Of a DNA stretch of 64,000 bases, positions 23,324 to 35,007 are shown in pieces. Under the pieces are notes generated by a model. It made no database searches and was not told the DNA's origin. It saw only the letters and a list, made by a program, of their open reading frames with translations. Position numbers and translations under genes: made by a program. Each line of letters starts with the position of its first letter. The first letter of the stretch is position 1. Source of the stretch: Vanrija pseudolonga (taxonomy: Eukaryota; Basidiomycota; Tremellomycetes; Trichosporonales; Trichosporonaceae); assembly GCF_020906515.1 (NCBI RefSeq), contig NC_085852.1:682001-746000 (forward strand), in the 5' to 3' direction.

Positions 23324-23673
23324 TCACGAGACCGCGTCGGGGGTAGATAGACAGTCCCATGCATGTCCCACCGAGGTGTCAGGTAGAGACCGAGGCAATA
23401 TTGTGGGGCTGATGCGTGTTTACCCAGGGTCTGATGTTGTCAGCGGGGCCGGTCACTGACTGAGCGGCAGTGGAGGGAGGGCTGGGCTGGGCAGCTGGGC
23501 CACAAGCCCCGTCCGGATGTCATGTGGCGCCGTAACCGAGGGTTAAGTCTGTCTGGCCCCAGCCCATTGCCGGTGGTTACAAAAGGTGTCTGCGGTCTCC
23601 CACAACTTGGGGCCCACCACACTTTTTTCTTTGCCACGCATCCAGCAAGAACAGCAAGCAGCAGAAGCCCATC
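23324..23673 (+). promoter_or_regulatory. Intergenic / promoter of the 2,4-dienoyl-CoA reductase gene
   Basis: About 350 bases between SFI1 and SPS19 on the same strand. It should contain the SFI1 terminator and the SPS19 promoter. No oleate-response-like element or TATA box could be named with confidence. Confidence 0.4.
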
Positions 23674-24877
23674 ATGCCCGTCAACAAGGCCCACCCCTCG
23701 ACCTCGGTCTTCAAGGACAACATTTTCAACGGCCAGGTGGTCTTCATCACCGGTGGTGAGTACGATGGCGCGATGCCGGCGCCATCGCGCCAGCCCCATC
23801 GCACGCCCTCCACTCCAGCCTTCGCTTTCTCGTCCCAGCTAACACCGCGCGCAGGCCGCTCGGGCATCGGGTACACGGTCGTCGAGACGCTGATGCGCCA
23901 CGGCGCCGACGCGGTCATTGTCGGCCGCGACGCCAAGGGCCTGGCCGAGAGCGCCGCCGCGCTCCAGAAGTCGACAGGCAAGCGCTGTATTGCCGCCTCG
24001 GCCGACGTGCGCAAGGTCGACCAGATCCGCGCGGCGGTCGACAAGGCCATCGAGGCGTTTGGCCGTATCGACTTTGTTGTCTGTGGTGAGTCGCGCGGCG
24101 ATGGAGCGATGGGCGACGCTGACATCCGCCCCAGGCGCCGCGGGTAACTTCCTCGCGCCCATCTCGGCGCTCAGCGAGAACGCGTTCCGCACCGTCATCG
24201 AGATTGACACTGTGAGTAGCCGCGAGAGGAGCGAGCGGCGCGAGGGCAGTACGGCAGCTTGCCCCCACGCGCCGCCCTTGGCACGCACCACTTGGCCGCG
24301 CGCTGACACGCTCCCCCAGCTCGGCACATACAACACGGTCAAGGCGACACTCCCGCACGTCCGCAAGACGCAGGGCGCGTACCTCCACATCTCGGCGACG
24401 CTGCACTACCGCGGCGTGCCGTACCAGGCGCACGTGGGCGCCGCCAAGGCGGCCGTCGACGCCCTCAGCCAGGTCATTGCGGTCGAGGAGGGTCCTCGTG
24501 GTGTCCGTTCGAACGTTGTTGCTCCGGGGTAAGTGGCGCTGACTAAGGCCTGGCTCGGCCACACCCGCACGCTTGCTCGCGCTGACGCGCTCGCTCCCAG
24601 CCCCATCGCCAACACCGAGGGCACGCTCCGCCTCGTCCCCAAGGGCTCGGAGACGGACATCATCCCCCGCATCGTGCCGCTCGCGCGTTTCGGCGAGACG
24701 ATCGACATTGGCAACGCCGCCGTCTACCTCTTCTCCCCCGCCGCGTCGTACGTCTCCGGCTCCGTCCTCGTCGTCGACGGCGGAGAGATGCACATCCGCG
24801 GCACTAGCCTGCCGTACCCCGAGTCGGTGCTCGACCCCGAGTCGACCAAGAAGCTCGTCGTCGGCAGCAAGCTCTAG
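23674..24877 (+). CDS. SPS19: Peroxisomal 2,4-dienoyl-CoA reductase (SDR family)
   Basis: NADPH-dependent reductase that removes conjugated double bonds during beta-oxidation of unsaturated fatty acids. Five exons are joined, the first being 23674-23755, where the donor splits the TGG-RSGIG cofactor loop. Visible SDR features are TGGRSGIG for dinucleotide binding, [10 protein letters not shown], a CGAAGN motif in place of [22 protein letters not shown] with the DECR-type catalytic region, and [10 protein letters not shown] with the active-site Lys. [16 protein letters not shown] and the [20 protein letters not shown] segment complete the fold. The last three residues are Ser-Lys-Leu, a canonical PTS1, directly supporting peroxisomal location. 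The gene converges with the TMEM41-like gene, leaving 114 bases between stops. Confidence 0.95.
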
Positions 24878-24991
24878 GAAAGTGTTGTACTATGTGAGAA
24901 GATGCAGCGCCTGCAGTGTGTCGTTATCGCAGCATTAGTGTAGCATACAGTCTCTTGTCTACAGTGGCAGATAATACAGTAGGCTAGATGG

Positions 24992-26693
24992 CTAGATCTT
25001 CAAACGCGAGCTGCCAAAGTGCCACCACTTTGTGCGGCCGGCGTCGACCTCGTCCTCCTCTTCCATGGTTTGCGCGATCGTGCCATACCCCTTGGCAGAG
25101 AGGGGGCGTGGTCGCGAGGGGTCGAAAGGTGGCGGGGAAGCAGGGGCGGATGTCGGCAGGTCGTAGTCTGCTTCGTAGCCCTCAATGTCGACCAGACGCG
25201 CCGTTGACCGAGCCTTGCCCTTGCCCGGCTGGTTGCTGTCCATGTTGATCAAGTTGGGGTCGCCTTCCGACGGACCGGCGAGCACGATGCCCGAGTCAAC
25301 TGCTTGGTAGCCGGTCGGGCGGCCGCTGGCATCAAACTCGACAGGTACGGGCTGGACAGCCTCCAGCGTCGTCTCCTCTACCACTACCTGCTCGTCGGGC
25401 CCGAGGTCGGACAGGTCGGTCTTGAAGACACGCTTCAGGCCAATCGGGATCATGACTGCGATGGCGACCGCCACAAGTCCGAGCACATTGCGCACCGAGA
25501 TGATCTGGAAGTCATCGGCGCTCGTCATTTGGTCCAGGGACGAGCCGACCATGACGTGGATGACGGACAATGGGGCGATGCCGACAAAGACGGCGCACCA
25601 GAAGAGCACAATGCCGATACCGAGGTGTGGCGCGACAAAGTTTGCCATCCAGTGCGGCGGGAGGGGCATGATACGGAGCACAACAAGGAAAGCAAAGATG
25701 CTGTCCTTGCCGACCTTTGTACCGGCCGCCTCGTCGCCCATAATCTTCTTGCGCCACACATCAAGCTTCTTGCGGTAGAAGGGGATCTCGAGCAGCGGGG
25801 GGCCGAGGATCGCGGAAAGCGTGTAGCACAGGATTGAGCCGGTCGCCTCGCAGAGGCACGAGAGGATAAGACCGTACCAGATACCGTAGGCAGCGCCGAA
25901 CAGGATCGAGATGTACATGGATCCCGGGAGGGAGAATGCTTGGACACTGAGAGTTAGAGTAGCAAGGGCCAAGTTAACTCACTAAAGATAGGACACCACG
26001 CCACACAAGAGAAGCCGTGTCGGGTTCTTCTCCTTGTACTTTTGGAACAGCTTGTTGAGCGCCTGGATGTCTGCAAAGCTGCGGGGGAGCTTGAGAGCCG
26101 GGCGGTCCTCTCTGCGTCTGTCAGTCACGAGACCCCATCGGATACACGTACTCTTCGACTTTGGGCATGCCGAACCAGAAGGTGCCGAGGACGAGGATAC
26201 TGAACACGGCGAACAGGATGCTGAGCTTGACGGTGGCCACGAACAGCGGGCCATGGTACCACCTCGGCGGGGGGTTATCCTCTAGCAAGGGCGCGGCCTC
26301 GCCCTCCTCGGCGAGGCTGACGCTCGAGGCGCGCGACGACGTCCGCTCGAGCTGCAGCGCACGCTGGAAGCGCGCCGAGCGGCGCGGCGGCATCGCAGCG
26401 GTCGGGTGCATGGAGTAGACCTCGCCCGCTTCGGCGGGGTGTTGGCCCAGCGCGGCGCGCGGCTGCGAGTGGGGGAGATGATACCTCGACGGGCGGGGCG
26501 CAGCAGCGGGCCCGGCGTCGTCGTCGGACATCATGGACACGATGGTCGCTGACGGCCGTCGGACTCGCGGCTGGTGGTCGACGTCTACGAGCTCGGTCGC
26601 CTCGTCCTTTGGCTCGTTGTCGTCGTTGTCGGCAAGGCGGATGCGGCCGCGGCCGTGGCCTTGCGGGAACCAGCTTGGCGGGGCGCCGGGCAT
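24992..26693 (-). CDS. VTT-domain membrane protein, TMEM41-like
   Basis: Polytopic protein of the VTT (SNARE-associated, PF09335) family. TMEM41B/VMP1 relatives are ER scramblases acting in autophagy and lipid supply. The start is the ATG at 26693-26691. A disordered cytosolic N-terminus of about 150 residues precedes a first membrane segment (VATVKLSILFAVFSILVLG). Short introns join on PRSFADIQALNKLFQKYKEK, then the VTT core: VQAFSLPGSMYISILFGAAY, LCEATGSILCYTLS, FLVVLRIMPLPPHWMANFV and FVGIAPLSVIHVMVG. The PGS and R-x-MPLPPHW positions match TMEM41 better than Tvp38. A last membrane helix (VLGLVAVAIAVMIPIGL) and an acidic C-tail end at 24992. TVP38 remains the alternative name. Confidence 0.82.
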
Positions 26694-27432
26694 GATGAGT
26701 GTGATGTGATGGGTGTTACGAGGCTGCCATGCGGGTTTGAAAGGTTGTCGAAGAGGAGGAGTCGAGGGTGGCCTTTGGGCGGCGACGTCGTCGTCGCTCG
26801 TTGTGGCCTGTTGCCTGCTGTTGTTCCAGCCAGACTGACTGTTGCGGCCGGCCCAGGCAACTCACTTCAGGGCCTTGGGTGGACTTTATCAGGGTTTTCA
26901 TTACACAGCGGGCTGGGGCGGGCGGTGCACTCCCGAAAAATACTAAATGGATTTGATCCCGCGACTAATGGGCGACACACAGCGGGCAAAGGGGAGACAT
27001 GAGTGGCGCAGGGTCTGGAACCCAGCATTGAGTGTGGCAAGTCGAGTTACGTCATTGAAAAGTTAGCATATGGCTATTGATGGACATTGCAGCGACGAAT
27101 AGTCACTTTGGGGCAAGGAGCAGCAACGGGCGACGAGGTATGAGGCTCGAACAGAGATGACGAGCGACGAGGTGCGCGCGAGTACGATGTGCCCGTCTCG
27201 CACATTAGCCTCACTCCCACGTCGAATGCACGAGCAGAGGGCACGTTCATTCATCGTGCCTGCTCAGCGCCCCGTATCACAAGAGGGCCCCATTCCCCAT
27301 CACCCCCAACCTGCACCCACTCGCTCAGTGATACAGTGTACCATGCCATTGCTGCTGCTATATCCCTCGCTTCACTCGCAAGATAGCACGCCACGCGCCG
27401 CCACTACCATCACCACCACCTCGACTCCCACA
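26694..27432. promoter_or_regulatory. Intergenic region between SF3B2-like and TMEM41-like genes
   Basis: About 740 bases with the CUS1 3' end on the right and the TMEM41-like promoter on the left. Frames here are short and lack family resemblance. No RNA gene was recognised. Confidence 0.4.
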
Positions 27433-29377
27433 CTAAAACTTGAACTTCTCCGCCTTCTCCTTGCCCTTGCGGTCGTCCTTCTTGGTTCGCTTCTTGCTCT
27501 CGCTCGAAATGACGTCGTCAAAGCCAGACCGGTCAACATGTGCACCGGGCACATGGACCCGGTTCTGCTCGGCGCTCGCAGCCTTGTACCGAGCCTTGAG
27601 CTCGGCCTGCGAGAGGTCCTCGTCGCCATCGAGCGAGATCTCGACGTCGCCCGCCTTGCGCTTGGTGCCGCGGTCGTCGGCGCCAAGCACGGGCCCCGCA
27701 CCAGACAGGTCGTATCCCGTAGACGAACCCATGAATCCCCTGACCGCAGTCTCGCGCTCCGGGATAACGGTGTAGAGCTCGCGCGGGCCCGAGGGCCTGT
27801 CGTCCGTGTCCTCGCGCTGCGTGCGCTTGCGCAGCTCGATAAAGTCGGGCGTCTCCAGCCCACCGGGTACTGTCGAGGTGACCGAGTTGTAGCCGCTTGG
27901 CGTGGCCAGTCCCGAGGGCGTCTCCAGTCCGTCAGCAGGAACGTCGCGCTGGCGCACGGGCTCCTCGTCCTCCTCTTCCTCTTCTTCCTCCTCTTCCTCC
28001 TCTTCCTCCTCTTCCGACTCCTCTGCCTCCATGATCTCGATCTCTCCCCAGCGGGTGCGGTCGATGTGGTTCTGGTTGGCAATCTCGGCACCCTGAACAA
28101 CACCAAAGACGTCGCCGTACAGTGGTCGGTTGAACTCGTCCATGGGCGGCTTGCCCCAACCGCCTGGGTGGAAGCCCCACTGAGCGCCGGCCGGGATGGG
28201 CGCGTTCAATCCGCGAATGCGCAGATTCGGGTAGCTGGGCGGCGGGCCGAATCGCTGCATGGCGATAAGCCATGGTGGAGGGGCGAGAGGAGGGATGGAC
28301 AGGGCCTCAATCAGCTCCTCTGAAAGCTCTCCAGGCTTCTTTGTCCTCAGGTCCGTCTCCAGCTCCTTGCCCTCGTAGTACGCCTCGCCAAACTTGCTCA
28401 TCCGTGGCTTCTCCTGGAACTTGAAGAAGGCGTCGTGGAGCTTCTGGTAGTCGATATCGATCTTTCCCATCTTGGGCTGGATACGCTCGCGAGTCTTCTG
28501 TGCCAAGCTCTGGTGTGCCTCCTTCGACTTGACAGCGTCGCGCTGCTCTCCAATACCAGTGTCCGCGATCCACGCTGCGGGTGTTAGACTTTTGCGACGC
28601 GACAGAGCAGCTATCACTTACGAGGCAGAAGGTACGGGGGCTTCTCCATACCACGCTTTCCAGCAAGGTAGTCGCGCTTCGCGTTCCAGTGGGCAGGGAC
28701 CGGGACGGAGCTGTACATCGTCAGCAAGGAGTCTTCAGGAACACCACATCCACTCACTTGCGATACGATTTGAGGGTCACGAGCAAGCGGGGATCACGCG
28801 CATCACAGTCGAACCACTCAACAACCTCTGGTCGGTCCACAAGCTGCTTGAGCTCCGAGACTGTCAACTTGGCAGCCCTCCTCCGCTCGCGACGCGTCAA
28901 GCCCTCCTCGGCGAGCGCCCGTTGTTTCCGCGCCTCGATCGTCTCCTCGTCGTCCTCGTCGTCGTCCGAGTAGTAGACCTGGCCCTTGGCGGGGCCGTCG
29001 TCGACCTTGATCAAGCCATCCTCGCCGACCTCGTTGAAGTGCTTGAACACATTCGCAAACTGGGAAAAGTTGGCGTCTGAGGGATCCGGCGTCGCGACGT
29101 GGAGGAACGACTCGACCGTCATCGTCGACACGACGGACTGAAATGTCAGCAAATGCGTCCTCTACACCATGGGCTTTGAGAAACTCACCTCGGCATCGCT
29201 CTCTGCTTCGCTCTCCGAGGCCGTGACGCTTGCAGAGTCGGCTCCAGCCTTTGCCTTCTGTTTCGCCTTCTGGCGCTTGAGCGCGCTGCGGGAGAGTTTT
29301 GATTTGCCAGCATGGCCGTTGGCCTGCTGTGCAGCCCCGTTTGCTCCTGCGGCTGCTGTTGCTGTTCGAGCCGGCAT
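27433..29377 (-). CDS. CUS1: U2 snRNP SF3b subunit SF3B2/SAP145 (Cus1)
   Basis: SF3b component that helps U2 snRNP bind the branch site and contacts SF3B4. The start is the ATG at 29377-29375 (MPARTATAA), followed by a Lys/Ala-rich N-terminus. Short introns join on VEWFDCDARDPRLLVTLKSY, VPVPAHWNAKRDYLAGKRG with EKPPYLLP, and then the long exon. That exon carries the hallmark DUF382/PSP segments: YQKLHDAFFKFQEKP, SKFGEAYYEGKELE, PPPSYPNLRIRGLNAPIP, WGFHPGGWGKPP and RPLYGDVFG. A Glu-rich tract of more than 20 residues follows, then the SF3B2 tail FIELRKRTQRE and ELYTVIPERE. The protein ends EKFKF at 27433. Introns are short and canonical. It is divergent from MEX67, which acts downstream in the same mRNA pathway. 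Confidence 0.95.
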
Positions 29378-29814
29378 GGTCGTGTGGGCCGCTTTTGTTA
29401 TGGATGCAAAACGTCGAAGTTGCAACAATCTGTTGATAGAGGTCGTTGTTCTCTGATCTCCGAGCCAAACGACCATCTTGGGCAGTGAGCGGGATTATAA
29501 TCAATTGGTCCCGCGCCCGCTTATTGGGTGGAAATTTGCTCCCGCTCTGTTGGGTTTGCCACCCAAAAGCGTCAAAGATGTCATGTCGCACCCACCCACC
29601 CCACTCTCATTTCAAGTCGTCCTTGTTCGACACTGCACCTTGCCATTCACACACTCTCTCAAGCAACAACAACTACACTTCTATTGTCATCACTCAAACC
29701 CACGACAAACCCGCAGCCATCCGGTCTTCATTCCAACGCCATAGGCGCCAGGCCTCAACTCTCGGCGCTGCAGACGACTTTCCTTTCCTCCCACTCCCAC
29801 CCGATCAATCTGCA
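29378..29814. promoter_or_regulatory. Bidirectional promoter region CUS1 / MEX67
   Basis: A 437-base spacer between the start codons of a splicing factor and the mRNA export receptor. Both promoters must lie here. An AT-richer block with GATTATAATCAATTGG at about 29490-29505 is the only TATA- or CCAAT-like sequence noticed (ATTGG read on plus is CCAAT on minus). Confidence 0.5.
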
Positions 29815-32419
29815 ATGGCACAGCAGGGCTCAAGCTCGGGCATTGCAGTCCGCGGCGCATCCACTCGCGCGCTCTCTTCGGCACTCCGCGGCGCTGGCAT
29901 GAGCTCCGACGCTGGACAGGGCATGGACGTCGACGGAGGCATTGGCAGAACGCGCGGTGGCCGTCACCGCCGTTCAGAGGCGCGGTCGGCTGGTAACCCA
30001 CTCGATCAGGTAAGTCATGTTTCCTCACTTTCACCAGGAGCTTGAGTGTGTACGAGTGGAGCGCGGCGCCGAGATGCTGCCGCAAGCGAGGCGAGCGTGC
30101 GGACTCGTGCCATCGACAGGGGCCTCCTTCCGCTTGCGGCGTTGGTGGTTTGCCGCTGGACCTCGCGAGCATCGTGAACCTCGGCCGCAACCTCTCGCCG
30201 GCGCATGTCACTGCCTGGACGACGAAGCAAGTCTCGAACAGCGATGTGCTTGAAGTTCCAAAAGGAGGCAGACCGGCCAACGGAAGGAGGGGAGAGGGTT
30301 CTGGCGCCAGTCGTCGACGGACTGGACTCGCCGTTCCTCCACGCATGGTGACCCTTTCGACGGCTTCCCCGCCGATTTGGCGAGGAGATCTCGCCGCTAC
30401 CTACTCTCAACAGCAACGTATCGGGCTAACCAGCGCCATCATTGTCTTCAATAATCGACCGACTCGTGATTGTTCCCCTACAGTCTGGACGCCACCGACC
30501 AGGAAAAGACACTCCTTACAGCAAGCCCGATGGCAAGGGATCGCTCTCCAGCCGCATCGGCGCCGTCGCTGGCTCCAGCAGCTCCGGCGGCCAAGCGCCT
30601 GCCCGCGGCGCCAAAGGCAAGCGCAACATCAACCCGCGCCGCAACCCCGAGGGAACGCCAGACGTTCTCCGTGACACCAACCCCAAGCGCGCTCAGGTTC
30701 AGTCTCAACAGCACAGCAAGCTCAACGAAGTGCTGAGGGGCGATGAAATCAAGGAATGGCTCAAGAGCCGCGTTATCGCGCCCGGTGTCCTCGACATGTC
30801 GGTAAGTATAACCCACATCAGGTGTTACACGCCAGTGCTAATGTTCAGAACCTCCCGGGCGATGCCTGGCTGCAGGAGAAAGGTATTCTCCCTCCCGGCC
30901 ACAAGGACGCCCCCGTCAACGTCGGCCACGTCTTTTGGAAGCTCATCTCGTCCACTCTGGAAACCGTACGTATACTCTAGAGCGCCTGGTCACTGTGATA
31001 CCAACTCTACCTTCAGCCCGGCAACCCCATCACCACCCTGTCATTGGCCAAGAACGAGTTCAACACGCTTCACCAACTGGCCAAGCTTCCACTTTGCTTG
31101 CCCCACATCCGCGCCCTTGATCTCAGCGACAACCCCATCGCTAAGAGCGACGAACTCAAGCACCTTCAGTCTGCTGGCGAACAAAAGGGCAAGGCCAGCA
31201 CTGGCGCTGGCAGTCTCAAGAGCCTCACCGAGCTCAAGCTCAATGGTGCCAGGTTCCGAGAGGAGACTCTGCTGCGCCCCAACGGCGCCGACATCTACCA
31301 ACAGTACGTGTGCGATGGTTTCCCCAGCTAACTCTGTCAGCGACGTCCTCCGCCGCTTCCCTGGACTTTTGATCTTGGACGGCGTGCAGCTCAACCGTAT
31401 CGTTTTCCCCCTCGAGCGCAAGCCAGTTGTGAAGCGCACTGAGGAGGAGCGCAAGCCACTGGCGGCTGTCCCGTTCAGCTTCCCCTTCGACGTCGTCAAC
31501 ACATTCAAAGAGACGGATTCTGTCGAGTCGACGGTCATGTCATTCTGCCAGATGTACGTCTCCTGACGTCTCGTTGGGGCAGATGTGCTTACTCTACAGC
31601 TTCTTTACGCTCTTTGACAACAACCGTACCGAATTGGTGGACATTTACCACCCCGAAGCCACACTCTCGATCGCGGCCAACACCCTTCCGAGTCGTTCCG
31701 CCCAGGCTGCCGACGTTAGCAAGACGAGGTCTTCGCGCCCAGCCCCCGTGTCCTTTGAGCAATGGGTCAACCTGCCTGGTCGCAACTTCTTCCGCACGTG
31801 CACGACCATTGAGCAGCGCACCAACACCCTCAAGTCTCCTATGGACCGCGAGGCGCTACTCACGTGGTGGAAGAAGGTTCCCCGAACGAGGCACCCCATC
31901 ACCGACGCGTCAAAGTGGAGCTTTGACTCCTGGTACTTTGACGACAACAACGACCGCATCTCGGCTGTGATCCAGGGCGAGTTTGAAGAGCTGCCCTCTG
32001 GCACGTACCGATCGTTCACTCGTACTTTCATTCTTGGCGCGCCTCCCGCTGGCTCGGCGTGAGTAGTAGCTTGGTCCTGGTGTGTGGATACTCGTGCTAA
32101 CTTGTTCAGCGCGGCTGCCAAACAGTACCCTTGCATTGTCCTCTCGGACCAGATGGTCGTCCACTCGTACTTGGGCACTGGGTCGTTCGATTCGAAGAGC
32201 TCGCTCGTGCAGCCCGACATTGCCATTGTTCCTCCGAACGGAGCCGTTCTCGACGAAGCCGGTCAGAAGGCGCTGCTCATCAAGCAGGTTCGAGCGCGCA
32301 CGGGCATGAACGACGCCTATTCTGAGATGTGTCTAGCCCAAAACGACTGGGACGTTGAGCGCGCAGTCGCCAACTTCCAAGAGATCCGTGGCAGCATTCC
32401 TGCCGACGCATTTGTGTAG
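29815..32419 (+). CDS. MEX67: mRNA export receptor Mex67 (NXF1/TAP family)
   Basis: Nuclear export factor that carries mRNPs through the pore with Mtr2/p15. Exon 1 is 29815-30009 (MAQQGSSSG, Arg/Gly-rich). After a long first intron, exon 2 starts at 30484 (SGRHRPGKDTPYSKP). Four more introns are short. The LRR domain shows ITTLSLAKNEFNTLHQ, LPHIRALDLSDNPI, SLTELKLNGARF and FPGLLILDGVQL. The NTF2-like domain follows (SFCQMFFTLFDNNRTELVDIY, VNLPGRNFFR, FTRTFILG, SDQMVVHSY). The C-terminal UBA/TAP-C domain reads ARTGMNDAYSEMCL and NDWDVERAVANFQE and ends at 32419. All parts of a working family member are present; RRM-like sequence upstream of the LRR is weak, as in other fungi. Confidence 0.95.
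30010..30483 (+). other. Unusually long first intron of MEX67
   Basis: Exon 1 ends in phase 0 before GTAAGT at 30010, and the next in-frame exon begins at 30484 after CCCCTACAG. The 474-base intron is several times longer than the 34-60-base introns of neighbouring genes. A nearer acceptor (TTTCACCAG, ending about 30038) would open a frame unlike Mex67. No C/D or H/ACA snoRNA boxes were recognised inside. Confidence 0.6.
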
Positions 32420-35007
32420 ACGCGCGCGTCCGAAGGGTTTTCCATTTCAATCACCATCCACTATCCAACCATCATGCGGACTATTCGCAACCTACATGTC
32501 TGGCTATATAGCATGCTTCCTCCTCAAATGTATCCAAATCACCCCAAGAACGAATTGACCGTTTCAGCGGCGGCATGTAGATGCCACAGACGGGGACGCG
32601 CTAGAGAAGAAGGGCAATGTGTCGCGTTTTGACTAGACGTCCAAGTGGGGGCACTGGGGGCCACTGGGGGGCACGGGTGACTAGTCGTGGGCTGTGGGTT
32701 GGGCAATTGTGACTGCGTCGAATGGGAGCGAGATGACATGATAGGCAATCAAGCAGCAGCGGCTGCAGATGAAGCCGACGAGTTAGCTGCCCGCGTGCCA
32801 AGCTAAGACACGGCGTGATGCGATGTTAAAGCGCGCCGACTAGAAAGCAAGGCACCCATAGAACGAGGAGCGAGCGAGTGGCAGCAGCAAGTGCTGGCCA
32901 GCTAGATCGTGTTCTCACGGAGGAGCCGTGTCACTTGTCGCCCAGCATTCCGCGGCTCGTCGACAGCGCGCGAGTGCGCAGCGATCACAGTCACGCCTGC
33001 GACGACACGACAACAACAACAAGACAAGGTCAAACATGTTTGCGTCAGTACGGCGGCGCCGTTCAGGAAAACAGGCGGCGGCCAACACAAACGATAAGGG
33101 CGAGAGGCAGATCTCGTCGTGCGTGCGTGGTGCGGCAGCTACTGCAACTGGGCCCTAGACGATGGATTGGAACAGTTACGTCGTCGTGGTTGGCGCCACG
33201 CGGGGGTCCTTACGGCTTGGTTACGGCGTCGCCGTGCCCGGGGGTCGCAGCAGCAGCTGCCTGCTCATGCATTTGTTGCCACCGGGTTTTGGTCGTGCCA
33301 AGCAAGCAAGCGAAGACGACCCAGCCGAGTGAGTTGGGTTTGTGCATGTCCCGCTGCTGAATTGTGTGAGCCGTGTGTCGCCGCCGCCGCTGCCGGGTGC
33401 CACTCCCGCAAGCGTCGATGCAAGCAAGCCAAGTCGCGCGGTCGCGTCGACGACTGACAACCCCCTCGTCGTGTAGAGGACAGTCGTGTAGCGGTGCTCA
33501 CTGCCATGCGCCACCCGTCGAGGAGCCGAGCCGGTCGAGCGAGCCCAGGCCTGCGCGTTTGTTGCTCTGGTCTGCCAGCTGCTGTACTGCCTGCCTGCTG
33601 TTCAGGGCGCGGCGGGGTGCCATCGTGCCGTGGTCCGAGGGGGGGGCAGCCAGCGGCCAGCCATGAGACCCTTATTTTCGCGGGTGAACCCTTTACTGTG
33701 CGCCTTGGACTTGATGCCTGCGACGCACCCTTGACGCGCGCAAAAACACGAGCAAAGCTGAGCTTGTCGACGAGTTTCAGACGGCAACGAGCAAGACCAA
33801 CTGCACTGCTGCTGCTGCTGCTGCTGCACACGCGCACCGCGCCGCAGCCCCACTCTGTCTCTGTCGGCTCATACTCGTCTTTGTCATTACATCGGTCACT
33901 GCCCTACTTGACCCCCCTCCTCCCCGTAGCCCCTCTGCTTGCCTGCCTCGCTCCTCCTCCCCCCTGACACACCCAAACCCCCTTTACTGGGCCATCCCCT
34001 CGGCCCCCGCAACACGTCGAAAAGGTCCAGAACGCGTTTCGCCAACCCAACCTTTGTTGTCTGTCCACCTACACACACACGTCGTCAGTCAGTCGCCCCC
34101 CTCACCCCTCACCCCTCGCCCGCGCCGCGCCGCGCGTCGAAACAAGACAAGCCCACAACGGCCACAACAGCCGTCGCCTCCACGCCTCGGTCCCTTAGCT
34201 TGCCAGTTAGCAAGGCCCCCCTCGTCTGACGCTCGGCTCGCCTGCCCCCTCCTCCCCCCTCCCCCCTCGTTCCCCCACTCGCGCGGCCTTGATCCTCGCC
34301 AGCTCAAACGCACATTGTCACCTGCAACAACGGAACAAACGCGTCTATACCTCCTGCCCCCTTTGTCCTCGAACCCCATCAATAATACTACAGCAGCGTT
34401 GCCTGGCTTGGCTAATCCTCCGTGATACAACACTTTGGACGCGCGCCCACCCACCCCGTTCCTAGTCTGGTCCGTCCACCTAGCAACTCTCTCTACAACT
34501 CGACGACACGACATTCCACCACTACCAACGAACACAAGCGACGACGACAACGACGACGACGCGCGCTCGACAACATTACTCATCACCCCATCACTCTTTC
34601 CACATCGTCCACCCTCGTCTACACGTTCGACGCGTCGACCCTCACGCCACTGAACGCGCAAAACACTGGCGCCCCGAAAGCGCAGAGCAGCAGAAGAGCT
34701 AGACTACGAGCGGTCTGAGCGTCGCGTCGCAAGAGATCCCCGTGGCCCCCGCGACCCCGTGCACTTGCGTCTTGCTTGCACCACTCTTGTGCTGCTCGAC
34801 ACGACACGACGGCCCAATCGACTTGGACGTCGTATCTATTACCTGCTCTGGGTCCAGCGCACAAACAAATTCTTTCTCTCTCTCACTCTCTCTTCTCACC
34901 TCGCACCTCTCTCGGTCGCGACACGCCGGTGGATGGCTGGGCCTCACCCATAGCGCGAACCTCGTCTCTGCGGTCAGATCCCCAACAACGACACGCTGCC
35001 GCCCAAC
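32420..35007. promoter_or_regulatory. Large intergenic region and probable long leader of the RhoGAP gene
   Basis: A gene-free stretch of 2.6 kb. The first 900 bases hold the MEX67 3' end and sequence with no recognisable gene. From about 33880 onward the plus strand is strongly C/T-rich with CTCTCTC and CCCCTCC runs, typical of promoters and long 5' leaders in these yeasts. Numerous small frames here show no protein family signs. A short CTG repeat lies at 33806-33826. Confidence 0.45.
33806..33826 (+). repeat. (CTG)7 microsatellite
   Basis: Seven uninterrupted CTG units are read directly in the leader region upstream of the RhoGAP gene. Confidence 0.9.

Noticed and set aside
30017-30253. 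A 78-residue frame inside the MEX67 first intron as a coding exon
   Set aside because: It does not resemble Mex67 and would break the frame into the next, well-supported exon.
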